Positions 44,521 to 53,227 of a stretch of DNA of 64,000 nucleotides are shown here, in pieces (position 1 is the stretch's first letter; each line of letters opens with the position of its first letter). Source of the stretch: Celeribacter litoreus (GTDB lineage Bacteria; Pseudomonadota; Alphaproteobacteria; Rhodobacterales; Rhodobacteraceae). Location: contig NZ_JAIUFY010000005.1 in NCBI RefSeq assembly GCF_020165855.1, forward strand, positions 186,001-250,000, read 5' to 3'. Under the pieces are notes generated by a model. That model did not search any database and was not told the origin of the DNA. It saw only the letters and a program-made list of their open reading frames with translations. Made by a program: the position numbers and the translations under genes.

Positions 44521-46014
44521 ATGACAGTTCAACAAACCTCTACAGACGCGGCCAAGCCCGCGCATCGCCTCAAGACGGGGGCAGAATTCAAGGCATCTCT
44601 CGATGATGGCCGCCAGATCTGGATCGGTGGAAAGAAGCTCGACAAAGTAACTGATGAGCCTGCGCTCTCTAATGGTGTCGATCTGATTGCAGAGATGTTC
44701 GACGATCAGTTCAAGCCGGAATTCGAAGACGCGACAACCTATGTTGATCCGAAGTCTGGCGAAGTCGTCAGCCGCGCATGGCAGCTTCCGACCACGGTTG
44801 AGGAGCTGGCTGACCGCCGCAAGATGATCGAATACACCAGCCTCAAGACCGCTGGCACCTTCGGTCGTCCGCCGGATCTTTCGCCTGCCATCGTTGCGGG
44901 TCTCATGGCCTATCAGGATGTTTTCAAAGAGAAAAAATCCATGATCGACGGCTGTAATCCGGATTTCGCGGAAAACATCGAAGCTTACATGGACTTCGGT
45001 CGGAACAACAACCTCACTGCTTCCGAGAGCTTGGCTGGTCCGCAAACCGACCGCTCGAACCCGAAAGCGGCAGAGATGGCGTTCCTTCGCGTGAAGAAGG
45101 CCACCGAAGACGGGATCTATGTCTCCGGCGCGAAAACCGTTGGTTCCATCGCCGCTCAGGCAAACGACATCTTCTTCACCAACCTTGGCGGTCTGACGAC
45201 CACTCCCCCTGAGGCCTGTGTTTGGGGCGCTGTGCCGATCAACACGGACGGCATTCGCATGATCTCCCGCGAGATGGTGTCGCAGCCGAACGCAGACAAG
45301 TTCGATCACCCGGTTTCCTCCATGGGTGAAGAAGCCGACCAATTCATCGTGTTCGACAACGTCTTCGTTCCCAAAGAGCGCATTTTCAACCTCGGTGATC
45401 CGGACGGGATGTCGTGGTATGGTCGCGCAACCGTTTTCGCGCACTGGCACGTTCTGACCCGCATGGCTGTGAAGGCCGAGCTGTTCGTTGGTGCTGGTCA
45501 ACTCGTCCTCGATGTGCTTGGCACGGGCAAAATCCCTGCGGTTCAGCAGATGCTCGGTGAACTCATCCAGTACGCACAAACGCTTCGTGCATTTGTCGTT
45601 GCCGCAGAAGCCACTCCGCAGCAGCTGACCTCTGGTGTTGTAACTCCTGACGTATCGATGCTGACCGCTGGTCGTCTCTATTCCATCGAGCATTACCCGC
45701 GCATCATTCACACGCTGCAGGAAATGTGTGGTCAGGGCCTCGTCATGCGCTTCGGTAAATCCGCGTTCGAGAACCCCGATATCGGCCACTACCTGCACGA
45801 TCTGCTCCCGGGTCACGGTGTCAGCGCAATGCAGAAAGAGCTCCTGATGAACTTCATCTGGGACATGACGAGCGGCTCTCTTGCTGGTCGTGTGGCTCTC
45901 TTCGAGAACGTGAACTCCTCGCCGGCTCCGCGCCTGCGTGCACGTCTCTTCGACGAAGTGAAACGCGAAGCATTCGTTGATCAGGTGAAAACCATCTCCG
46001 GCATGGATTGGTAA
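44521..46014 (+). CDS. HpaB-type FADH2-dependent monooxygenase
   Basis: The 497-residue protein belongs to the 4-hydroxyphenylacetate 3-hydroxylase (HpaB) family, the oxygenase part of two-component flavin monooxygenases that hydroxylate phenol-like rings. It has the N-terminal KTGAEFKASLDDGRQIWIGG, a central acyl-CoA-dehydrogenase-like fold (GIYVSGAKTVGSIAAQAND, FDNVFVPKERIFNL) and the C-terminal helical dimer region. Its reductase partner is probably the flavin reductase at 50326. In this island the natural substrate is likely a 3-hydroxypyridine rather than a benzenoid phenol. It begins the island with GGAGACGTT before the ATG and is separated from the next gene by a weak terminator. Confidence 0.87.
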   Translation: MTVQQTSTDAAKPAHRLKTGAEFKASLDDGRQIWIGGKKLDKVTDEPALSNGVDLIAEMFDDQFKPEFEDATTYVDPKSGEVVSRAWQLPTTVEELADRRKMIEYTSLKTAGTFGRPPDLSPAIVAGLMAYQDVFKEKKSMIDGCNPDFAENIEAYMDFGRNNNLTASESLAGPQTDRSNPKAAEMAFLRVKKATEDGIYVSGAKTVGSIAAQANDIFFTNLGGLTTTPPEACVWGAVPINTDGIRMISREMVSQPNADKFDHPVSSMGEEADQFIVFDNVFVPKERIFNLGDPDGMSWYGRATVFAHWHVLTRMAVKAELFVGAGQLVLDVLGTGKIPAVQQMLGELIQYAQTLRAFVVAAEATPQQLTSGVVTPDVSMLTAGRLYSIEHYPRIIHTLQEMCGQGLVMRFGKSAFENPDIGHYLHDLLPGHGVSAMQKELLMNFIWDMTSGSLAGRVALFENVNSSPAPRLRARLFDEVKREAFVDQVKTISGMDW

Positions 46015-46036
46015 CCCCTGACCATCCATGACCCTC

Positions 46037-46070
46037 GGGCGCGCCTTCCCTGAACTAGGGCGCGCCCTTT
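46037..46070 (+). terminator. Weak terminator/attenuator after the monooxygenase gene
   Basis: The 9-bp stem GGGCGCGCC (46037-46045) and GGCGCGCCC (46059-46067) with a 13-base loop is followed by TTT only. It probably allows partial read-through to the downstream genes. Confidence 0.65.
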
Positions 46071-46099
46071 GAGACTACTCCCTCCTTTCGAGCGAACTT

Positions 46100-46501
46100 A
46101 TGACTGACCAAGATGTGCTGACGGCATTTTATGCCGCCTATAATTCTCATGACGCGCAGGCTGCGACAGACCTCTACGTCGAGGACGGGCGCCATGACGA
46201 GATCGCGATGGGTAAATCGCGCACCGGGCACGCCGCTCTCAGGGAAGGACTGGAAGGATTTTTCGGCATGTTGCCGGACGTTGAGTGGACCTCGAAAGAG
46301 GTGATCCGTTCCGCCGATTGGTTGGCTGTCAGCTACCGCATGACCGGAACCTTTACCCCTCGGGCGAAAGAGGGCGCTCCGTCGCCGTCACCAAAGTCGG
46401 TCGCTCTGGACGGATTGCATCTGCTGAAAGTGGTCGGCGGCAGGATCGAAATCACACAAGATTATTGGAGCAAGGATGCCTTCCTTGCCCAGATCGGATA
46501 A
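46100..46501 (+). CDS. SnoaL-like / NTF2-fold protein
   Basis: The 133-residue protein has the NTF2-like pattern of SnoaL-type proteins: LTAFYAAYNSHDAQAATDLY at the N-terminus, GHAALREGLEGFFGMLPDV near residue 50, and WLAVSYRMTGTF followed by GRIEITQDYW. Such proteins act as small cyclases, isomerases or hydrolases, or as binding proteins; no catalytic residues can be named here. Two bases separate it from the first amidase gene, so it belongs to the catabolic operon. Confidence 0.8.
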   Translation: MTDQDVLTAFYAAYNSHDAQAATDLYVEDGRHDEIAMGKSRTGHAALREGLEGFFGMLPDVEWTSKEVIRSADWLAVSYRMTGTFTPRAKEGAPSPSPKSVALDGLHLLKVVGGRIEITQDYWSKDAFLAQIG

Positions 46502-46503
46502 AG

Positions 46504-47943
46504 ATGATCACTGAATACGACAGTCTCGACGCGACCGAGGTTGCTGCGCTCGTCGCGAGCAAGGAAGTCTCCGCAAAAGAAGTTTTCGAGACCGCGCTTG
46601 CCCGCATTGAAAAGCTTGAGCCGCATCTCAATGCGATCGTTCATCCGCACTACGATCTGGCCGAACAGGACATTGATGCCGGTCTTCCGGACGGCCCCTT
46701 TAAAGGCGTGCCGTTTCTGGTCAAAAACACGGGCATCGCGGTGCGCGGCATGGAGATGTCGACGGGCTGCCGTTTGTTCAAAGGACACGTTGATCAGTCC
46801 GACTGCACCCTCGTGGCGCGCTATCGTGCCGCTGGTGTCGTGCTCATGGGTAAATCCAATACCCCTGAATTCGCCCTGAGTTTTGCGACGGAACCGCGTG
46901 AGTTTGAAAAGACCCGCAATCCGTGGAATCTAGAATATGGGCCTGGTGGGTCGTCGGGTGGCTCCGCCGCTGCCGTCGCCGCAGGTCTCGTTCCGTTTGC
47001 GAACAGTTCCGACGGGGCAGGGTCCACGCGTCTTCCCGCTGCGCACACCGGTCTCTTTGGGTTTAAGCCGAGCCGTATGCGCAACCCCATCGGCCCAGTC
47101 ATGGTCGAGGGCATCGCGGGCATGTCGACGCCGCACGCGCTGACAAAGTCTGTGCGTGATAGTGCCGCTTTGCTCGATATTTCCGGCGGCGCGGACATTG
47201 GTGATCCCTACGCGCAGCCTGTAAAAACAGAGAGCTATGCCGCGTCGGTCAATCGCGATCCGAAGGCGCTCCGTATCGGTCTCACACTCAATTCCCCGCT
47301 CGGAACTCCTGTCGATCCGCAAATCCGTGCCCGTTGTGAAGAGGCCGCGAAGCTGATGGAGAGCCTCGGGCACTCCGTCGAGATAGTTGAGGATGCGGGA
47401 TATGATGCTCACGCCCTCAAAACGGCTTGGCAGGTTATTCCGGGTGTGAATGTTGCAAGCGCCGTGCTGGCCCGTGGACGCGCACTCGGGATCGACGATC
47501 CGATTGCAGAATTGGAACCCGTCAATGAGGAATGGATCCGCAAGGCGCTTACGTTGACGGGCATGGATTATCTCGCCTCGGTGAACCAGCTGCACGCAAC
47601 GGCGCGCGGCCTCGGTCGTTTCTTCGAGCGTTTCGATATTCTGATGTCTCCGGCAAGCGCTGAGCTCCCGCCGAAAATCGGTGAGCTGTCGAGTGAGAAG
47701 GGAACGCTCGACGCGTTCTATGATCGCTTCTGGTCGCACAGCCCATTCACTTGCGCTTTCAATGCCTCTGGTTTCCCCGCCATGAGTGTGCCGTTTGGTT
47801 TGTCAGAGGAAGGCCTTCCAATCGGCGTTCAATTTGGAGCTGCTCTTGGCGGTGAAAACCTCCTGTTTTCCCTCGCAGGTCAGTTCGAGCGCGCGGCCCC
47901 ATGGCGAGATATGCGCCCTGATCTTTCGGAGTTTCTTGCATGA
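46504..47943 (+). CDS. Amidase-signature family amidase 1
   Basis: The 479-residue enzyme has the amidase-signature Ser-cisSer-Lys triad: Lys in GVPFLVKNTGIAV near residue 80, the glycine/serine stretch GPGGSSGGSAAAVAAG near 143-158, and the nucleophile region SSDGAGSTRLPAA near 170 (where many relatives have GGSIR). It should hydrolyse a linear amide in the cytosol. In this island the likely bond is the acyl amide or carboxamide left after pyridine ring opening. The start at 46504 follows the SnoaL-like gene, and its stop overlaps the second amidase start. Confidence 0.88.
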   Translation: MITEYDSLDATEVAALVASKEVSAKEVFETALARIEKLEPHLNAIVHPHYDLAEQDIDAGLPDGPFKGVPFLVKNTGIAVRGMEMSTGCRLFKGHVDQSDCTLVARYRAAGVVLMGKSNTPEFALSFATEPREFEKTRNPWNLEYGPGGSSGGSAAAVAAGLVPFANSSDGAGSTRLPAAHTGLFGFKPSRMRNPIGPVMVEGIAGMSTPHALTKSVRDSAALLDISGGADIGDPYAQPVKTESYAASVNRDPKALRIGLTLNSPLGTPVDPQIRARCEEAAKLMESLGHSVEIVEDAGYDAHALKTAWQVIPGVNVASAVLARGRALGIDDPIAELEPVNEEWIRKALTLTGMDYLASVNQLHATARGLGRFFERFDILMSPASAELPPKIGELSSEKGTLDAFYDRFWSHSPFTCAFNASGFPAMSVPFGLSEEGLPIGVQFGAALGGENLLFSLAGQFERAAPWRDMRPDLSEFLA

Positions 47944-49232
47944 ACGATCTTCTGAAACTCGACGCGACCGACCTCATCGCAAAGGTCAGTTCCGGTGCGA
48001 TCCGTCATCGCGATGTGGCAGAAGCTTACATTGAGCGGATCGCCGAAAAGGACTCTGACGTCGAGGCCTATATCTACCATGATCCGGAGCAGGTGCGCGC
48101 TGCTGCCGATGCTCTTGATGCAGCGGGTGCGGGGCCTCTGGCGGGGCTTCCGACAGGCGTCAAAGATGTGATCGATACGGCCGATATGCCAACGGGCTAT
48201 GGCTCTGAGGCCTATGCCGGAAAGCAACCGTATTGGGATGCGCCCTGCGTGGTTCAGACCAAAGCGGCGGGTGGTCTGATCCTCGGGAAAACGGTCTCGA
48301 CGGAATTCGCGATGGCGAGTTCGGGCAAGACACGAAACCCATGGAACTTTGGACATACGCCGGGAGGGTCGTCGTCGGGGTCCTGTGCGGCTGTCGCCGC
48401 AGGAATGGCGCTCATGGCTTTCGGGACGCAGACAGCCGGTTCCATCATTCGCCCGTCGTCTTACTGTGGTGTGGTGGGCTATAAACCCTCTTTCGGTCTG
48501 CTTGAGCCAGCGGAAGTGAAAGTTCTCGCGCACTCACTCGATACGCTCGGTGTCGTGACGCGAACCGTGTGTGACGCGGCTCTCGTGGCTTCTGTCCTCG
48601 CCGGTCGCCCAAGTCTCTCACTCAGGGATGCGCTTCCAGCCGCCCCCCGCGTTGGCCTCTTCAAGACACCGCCTTTCGATCTGGCCGAAGATGGCACAAC
48701 GGAAGCATTGGACTACGCGATCAAGCGCATTGAGGCCGCTGGCGGAACGGTGGTCGAGATTGATGTGCCTGAGAACTTCGTGACGACGCATGACCTTCAT
48801 GCCGCTGTGATGGGGTGGGAAGTGACACGCGCTCTGTCTTACGAACGTACGGTCCTCTGGGATCAACTGACGCAGACAACGCGCGATTTTCTGACTGAGA
48901 AGGCGCTGGTCGATGCGCCCGCTTACGATGCTGCCTTGGCTGCACTTCCGAAGGTTCGGGCAGCCTTGGCTGAGGCGATGGCTGATGTGGATGTCTTGCT
49001 CGCGCCATCCGCTCCGGGTGTCGCGCCGGAAGGGTTTGCGTCAACCGGCGCCCCTGCGTTTAACACGCCCTGGACTCTTTTGCACATGCCCGCGCTTAAT
49101 GTGCCTGCGATTTTCAAAGATGGTTTGCCCGTTGGAGTGCAAGTGATCGGACGCGTTGGCGAGGATGCGCGCACGCTTCAGGCTGCGCGGTTCGTCGAGG
49201 CCGCGCTCGATGGTGCGAAAGTCGCGGTATGA
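47940..49232 (+). CDS. Amidase-signature family amidase 2
   Basis: The 430-residue second amidase is only distantly like the first. Its triad segments are LPTGVKDVIDTAD (Lys near residue 74), HTPGGSSSGSCAAVAAG near 136-150, and TQTAGSIIRPSSYCG near 160-175. Having two different amidases back to back suggests two successive amide hydrolyses, such as removing an N-acyl group and then the carboxamide ammonia. It overlaps both neighbours by four bases (translational coupling). Confidence 0.88.
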   Translation: MNDLLKLDATDLIAKVSSGAIRHRDVAEAYIERIAEKDSDVEAYIYHDPEQVRAAADALDAAGAGPLAGLPTGVKDVIDTADMPTGYGSEAYAGKQPYWDAPCVVQTKAAGGLILGKTVSTEFAMASSGKTRNPWNFGHTPGGSSSGSCAAVAAGMALMAFGTQTAGSIIRPSSYCGVVGYKPSFGLLEPAEVKVLAHSLDTLGVVTRTVCDAALVASVLAGRPSLSLRDALPAAPRVGLFKTPPFDLAEDGTTEALDYAIKRIEAAGGTVVEIDVPENFVTTHDLHAAVMGWEVTRALSYERTVLWDQLTQTTRDFLTEKALVDAPAYDAALAALPKVRAALAEAMADVDVLLAPSAPGVAPEGFASTGAPAFNTPWTLLHMPALNVPAIFKDGLPVGVQVIGRVGEDARTLQAARFVEAALDGAKVAV

Positions 49233-50329
49233 CGGAAATGAATCCTCTTGAGAACATAGGCTCGTCCGATCTGCGCAAAGGTGTGCAGTGGATCGGTTTG
49301 ATTGCCTTTGCGATCTTTCTCGCGTCCATACTCGGTCTGATCCATTTTCCGGCAGCTCCGCTTCTCGGTGCAATGATCGCCGGAATTGCCTTCGGCGCGA
49401 GTGGGAGCCCCATTCGCGTTCCACGTCCTGCCTATCTGCTGGCGCAGGGGGCCGCAGGTGTCTTCATCGCAACCTCCATGTCGCCTGCGATTTTTGTCGA
49501 TGCGGTTCAGGAGTGGCCTTTGCTCGTGGCGCTGACCATCGCCACGCTGACGGTCGCCTTCTCTATCGGCTGGATCATGAACCGGACGACAGGCATCTCT
49601 GAGGATGTTGCGGTTTATGGCAGCCTTCCGGGTATGTCGGGCGCGATGGTGATCATTGCAAACGAACGTGGTGCGGACGCGCGGATCGTCGCGCTGATGC
49701 AGTATGTTCGACTTGCCGCGGTAATTGTGTCTGTTGCTCTCTTCGCGTCGTTCTTGCCTGACAGCCAGATTGCGCAAATGCCGGATCGGGAAATCTCTCC
49801 TCTCTCTCCGATCGTCACACCTGCGCTTGCCGCATTGGCACTCGTTGCGGTGAGAATTAAGGTGCTTCCCGCTGCGGGGATGCTCATTCCGATGATCATC
49901 GGCGCCACGATTGAGGCAACGGGTTGGATGCACCTGCAAATGCCGCATCTCATGATCCTCGCGACGTTCGGAATTATCGGCCTCGAGGTCGGTTTGAAAT
50001 TCACCCGTGATGTCCTCGGCCATGTCCTTCGCCTCGTGCCCGCTGTTCTGCTCTCGTCTCTGGCGCTCATCGTGTTGAGTGCGGGTCTGGGTCTGGTGCT
50101 CATGGCCGTGACCGATCTTGATATGAAGACCGCACTTCTTGCAGCCGCGCCCGGGAGCATCGAAACTGTCGCGCTCGTGGCGATTGCGACCAAGGCAAAT
50201 GTTGCCGCCGTTCTGGCATTTCAAACCGTGCGAATGTTCACTGTTGTGCTTCTCGGGCCCTTCATTGTGGACCAACTCATGCGTCTTCCGATCTGGAATA
50301 AATGCGCACCTTCAAGGAGTGAGACATGA
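49229..50329 (+). CDS. AbrB-family integral membrane protein
   Basis: The 366-residue protein has about ten membrane segments in two repeats and matches the AbrB/COG3180 family (often called ammonia monooxygenase regulator, poorly characterised). Typical stretches are PAAPLLGAMIAGIAFG near residue 45, VAVYGSLPGMSGAMVIIAN near 128, and TALLAAAPGSIETVALVAI near 300. It lies between amidase and reductase genes with four-base overlaps on both sides, so it is part of the operon and may be a transporter for the substrate or a product. Function by sequence alone is open. Confidence 0.78.
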   Translation: MTEMNPLENIGSSDLRKGVQWIGLIAFAIFLASILGLIHFPAAPLLGAMIAGIAFGASGSPIRVPRPAYLLAQGAAGVFIATSMSPAIFVDAVQEWPLLVALTIATLTVAFSIGWIMNRTTGISEDVAVYGSLPGMSGAMVIIANERGADARIVALMQYVRLAAVIVSVALFASFLPDSQIAQMPDREISPLSPIVTPALAALALVAVRIKVLPAAGMLIPMIIGATIEATGWMHLQMPHLMILATFGIIGLEVGLKFTRDVLGHVLRLVPAVLLSSLALIVLSAGLGLVLMAVTDLDMKTALLAAAPGSIETVALVAIATKANVAAVLAFQTVRMFTVVLLGPFIVDQLMRLPIWNKCAPSRSET

Positions 50330-50844
50330 TCATGTCGACGATCTTTCCCGAAGCAGATATAACCGAAGGCCTGAAATCCGCGATGCGCCTCTGTGCGGCG
50401 GGGGTCACAGTGATCACCGCTGGAAAGGGGGACGAGCGACGCGGCCTGACCGCCACGGCGTTCACGTCGGTGACGATGGACCCGCCCACTGTGCTGGTCT
50501 GTGTAAACCGCAATGGACAGGCGCATGATGCGATTGTCGAGAATGGGCATTTCTGTGTGAATATCCTTTGCGAGGCATCCCGCGATGTTGCTGAGAGTTT
50601 CGCCGGGATGACCGGAAAGGAAGGCGCTGATCAGTTCGAAGGTTTCGAATGGATCGAGACCTCCGTTGGCGCCCCCGCCTATGCGTTCGCTCAGGCGGCT
50701 GTGGCCTGCACCCTGACGCAGGCGATGGAGGCCGGAAGCCACAGCATCTTTATCGGTGAAGTTCAGGAAGCCGCGACCAATCCGGATCGCAGCCCGCTTT
50801 TGTATTTCAACCGCGGCTTTCATGCCGTTGGTGCCCTCAAATAA
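50326..50844 (+). CDS. Flavin reductase of two-component monooxygenase (HpaC-like)
   Basis: The 172-residue protein has the flavin-reductase-like fold: VTVITAGKGDERRGLTATAF with TSVTMDPPTVLVCVNR near residues 25-65, HFCVNILCEASRDVAESF, and the C-terminal GEVQEAATNPDRSPLLYFNR. It reduces FMN or FAD with NAD(P)H for a partner oxygenase, here most likely the HpaB-type enzyme encoded 4.3 kb upstream in the same direction. The start overlaps the AbrB stop (ATGATCATG; a second Met two codons on is possible). Confidence 0.88.
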   Translation: MIMSTIFPEADITEGLKSAMRLCAAGVTVITAGKGDERRGLTATAFTSVTMDPPTVLVCVNRNGQAHDAIVENGHFCVNILCEASRDVAESFAGMTGKEGADQFEGFEWIETSVGAPAYAFAQAAVACTLTQAMEAGSHSIFIGEVQEAATNPDRSPLLYFNRGFHAVGALK

Positions 50845-50862
50845 CGTCCTAGGAGACCTCCC

Positions 50863-51897
50863 ATGTCGATTAGCAACGCAGACTTTGTCATTGCTTGGAA
50901 AAACGTCCTTGAACAATGCCAGCTCAAGCCGGGGGAGCAAGTTGCCATCCTGACCTCTGACGATAGCAACATGCAGATCGTCGAGTGCGCCCGTATCGCA
51001 ACCGGTTTGCTCGGCGGTGTTCTGACGATGATCAACCTGCCCGCAATTAACGGTGACAAGGCACTGTCGCGCGATAAATCCGGCTATGTCGGAAAGACAC
51101 CGCTTGCCTTCAATACGGCGGCGCTTGCGGGGCTAAAGGCGGCAGATCTCGTGATTGACACGATGCAGCTACTGTTCTCTCACGAGCAGGAAGAAATCCT
51201 GAAAACCGGCACGCGGATGCTCTTGGCCGTCGAGCCGCCGGAAACCATGCTGCGCATGATCCCGTCGCCGGAAGCGAAGAACAAGGTGATCGCCGCGAAC
51301 AAGTATATGGAGCCGGCGAAGGAGATGACTGTGACGTCCAAGGCGGGCACGGATTTCCGCTGCAGCCTCGGTCAATATCCTGTCCTGCTGCAATACGGTC
51401 TTGCTGACGAGCCGGGGCGCTGGGACCACTGGCCGAGCTGTATGATTGCGCGTTGGCCCGATGAAGGCAGCGCCGAGGGTGTGATCGTCATTGATGAGGG
51501 CGACATCCTCCTTCCGTTCAAGCGCTACGCCGCAGATAAAGTCATCCTGACCATTGAGAAGGGCTTTGTGACCAAGATCGAAGGCGGTTGGACCGCCGAA
51601 TATATGAAGTCGTTCATGGACAGCTTTAACGATCCTGACGCCTATGCGATGGCCCACGTCGGCTGGGGTCTGGAGAGCCGTGCGAGCTGGACGACGCTTG
51701 GACTTTATGACCGTGAGGCTGCGCTCTCGATGGATGCGCGGTGTTTTGAAGGGAACTTCCTGTTCTCGACCGGTCCGAACACCGAGGCGGGCGGAAGCCG
51801 CGATACGCCATGCCATATGGATATCCCGCTACGCGGTTGTTCCTTGTCGCTTGACGGCGTGCCGATGACCAAAGACGGTGTCGTCGTTCACGACTGA
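50863..51897 (+). CDS. nicX: NicX-type 2,5-dihydroxypyridine 5,6-dioxygenase
   Basis: The 344-residue protein closely resembles NicX of nicotinate degradation, an Fe(II) extradiol-like ring opener in the M29-peptidase-like fold. Shared blocks, from memory of the family, are ILKTGTRMLLAVEPPE near residue 112, LGQYPVLLQYGLADEPGRWD near 169, and STGPNTEAGGSRDTPCHMDI near 302. The three Fe ligands of NicX fall at identical positions: H265, H318 and D320; H189 is also kept. NicX H105 is replaced by Phe105, with a His two residues on, hinting at a changed substrate pocket. It would cleave a 2,5-dihydroxypyridine to an N-acyl maleamate. It is the last gene of the operon. Confidence 0.88.
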   Translation: MSISNADFVIAWKNVLEQCQLKPGEQVAILTSDDSNMQIVECARIATGLLGGVLTMINLPAINGDKALSRDKSGYVGKTPLAFNTAALAGLKAADLVIDTMQLLFSHEQEEILKTGTRMLLAVEPPETMLRMIPSPEAKNKVIAANKYMEPAKEMTVTSKAGTDFRCSLGQYPVLLQYGLADEPGRWDHWPSCMIARWPDEGSAEGVIVIDEGDILLPFKRYAADKVILTIEKGFVTKIEGGWTAEYMKSFMDSFNDPDAYAMAHVGWGLESRASWTTLGLYDREAALSMDARCFEGNFLFSTGPNTEAGGSRDTPCHMDIPLRGCSLSLDGVPMTKDGVVVHD

Positions 51898-51925
51898 TCT
51901 TGGACCTTTCGAGAATACCGAAAAA

Positions 51926-51950
51926 AAAGGCGGCCGTTTGGGCCGCCTTT
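51926..51950. terminator. Bidirectional terminator between nicX and the aminotransferase gene
   Basis: A perfect 10-bp stem AAAGGCGGCC / GGCCGCCTTT with loop GTTTG, flanked by an A run upstream and a T-rich tail downstream. It serves both convergent genes. Confidence 0.92.
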
Positions 51951-51959
51951 CTTGTTTCG

Positions 51960-53144
51960 TCAGGCGGCGATAACGGCATTCGCCGCAACAATTGCGCCGC
52001 CGAGGTCAAAATCTTTTCCTGTAATTTCGGACAGGGCACCGGCCAGCGCCGTCAGGGTGAGAACGGTATAGATCGGGTGCGCAGTCGGTCCCATATGTCC
52101 GACGCGAACAAGCTTGTTAAACGTTTCCGCCCGGCCCGACGAAATCATCACGCCGTATTTCTCTTTCATCGTGTTGCGGAGCACTGTTTCGTCGACGCCT
52201 TCCGGCAGTTTGATCGTCGTGCAGGTGGGCGAGGCGATTTCTTCGCGCGCGGCCCACAATTCAAGCCCAAGGGCTTTTACGCCCGCCCGCATGGCCGCCG
52301 CTGTTTTCGCATGACGCGCCCAGACATTTTGCGGCCCTTCCTTGAGATAGAGGTCGATCCCAGCCTCAAGTCCGTAAATCTCGGAGACGGATGGGGTAAA
52401 GGGGAATCCTTCGGTCGCTTTCCAAGCGTCTTTCCAGTCGAGGATAGACAGGATCGATGCGCGCGGTGCGGCGGGGTTTGCCTCCATCTTCGCCCAAGCA
52501 CGCTCCGACACTGTGAGGATGGAGAGGGCCGGCGGGCATCCGAGGCATTTGTTCGGCCCCGTCACGAGCACGTCGATGCAACAGGCCTCGACATCGACTT
52601 CGACACCGGCCCATGCCGACACGGAATCGACGACGTAGAGCGCGCCGTGTTTGCGCACGATCTGGCCGATTTCCTTGATCGGGTTGATCGTTCCCGAGGG
52701 GGTGTCGTGGTGGCACACCGCAACGAGGGCAGTTTCCGGATGTGCGGTCAGAAAGGCATCAACGTCGGCCGGATCAATCGCGTCATTATAGACGGTGCGG
52801 ATTTCGTGAAAGCTGCCCGCCCGCGGCTTCAACCATTCCCCGTAACCAGCGCCGTAAACGCCGGACGCGAGGTTTAGAACCGTGTCGTCCGGTGCCACGA
52901 GAGAATGCGCCGCGGCTTCGAGACCCAATACCGGCTCGCCCTGCAAAATGATTGGAGTGTCTTTGACGCCGAGGGCGCTTCCGACCTTTCTCATCACTTT
53001 TTCATAGAAAGCCATAAAGGTTGGATCGTAGTCGTAAAGAACAGGTTTCCCCAATGCGGAGAGCACTTCAGGGTAGCAATTGACCGGACCGGTGGTCAGG
53101 GTGAACAGGGCGGGCGCCTCTGCTGCAGTGTTCGTGGGTGTCAT
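51960..53144 (-). CDS. Pyridoxamine-pyruvate aminotransferase-like enzyme
   Basis: The frame opens at 53291, but the ATG at 53144 after AGGAAGATATCC gives 394 residues. The sequence closely matches the Mesorhizobium loti pyridoxamine-pyruvate aminotransferase as I remember it: TLTTGPVNCYPEVLSALG near residue 15, DYDPTFMAFYEK, GEPVLGLEAAAHSLVAPDD, VCHHDTPSGTINPI near 143, and the catalytic Lys199 in VTGPNKCLG. That enzyme converts pyridoxamine and pyruvate to pyridoxal and alanine without bound PLP. The relatives AgxT and PhnW are similar folds, so a related amine substrate is possible. It is divergent from gntR. Confidence 0.82.
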   Translation of the reverse strand: MTPTNTAAEAPALFTLTTGPVNCYPEVLSALGKPVLYDYDPTFMAFYEKVMRKVGSALGVKDTPIILQGEPVLGLEAAAHSLVAPDDTVLNLASGVYGAGYGEWLKPRAGSFHEIRTVYNDAIDPADVDAFLTAHPETALVAVCHHDTPSGTINPIKEIGQIVRKHGALYVVDSVSAWAGVEVDVEACCIDVLVTGPNKCLGCPPALSILTVSERAWAKMEANPAAPRASILSILDWKDAWKATEGFPFTPSVSEIYGLEAGIDLYLKEGPQNVWARHAKTAAAMRAGVKALGLELWAAREEIASPTCTTIKLPEGVDETVLRNTMKEKYGVMISSGRAETFNKLVRVGHMGPTAHPIYTVLTLTALAGALSEITGKDFDLGGAIVAANAVIAA

Positions 53145-53227
53145 GGATATCTTCCTATTTTTCTCGAGGCTTATGGGCGCGAAACGGCGCTCGCCGTCCT
53201 CTCTGCAGCCAGTGAGACACGAGCCCT

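Noticed and set aside
44509-46029. 506-residue open frame on the minus strand opposite the flavin monooxygenase gene
   Set aside because: It is a mirror of a well-supported coding sequence in G+C-rich DNA, with no motif or ribosome binding site of its own.
49229-50329. AbrB transition-state DNA-binding regulator
   Set aside because: The name is shared, but this protein is an integral membrane protein of the COG3180 family with no DNA-binding domain.
50863-51897. Annotation as a leucyl aminopeptidase (M29-like)
   Set aside because: The NicX-specific blocks and the H265/H318/D320 ligand set fit a ring-opening dioxygenase better than a peptidase.
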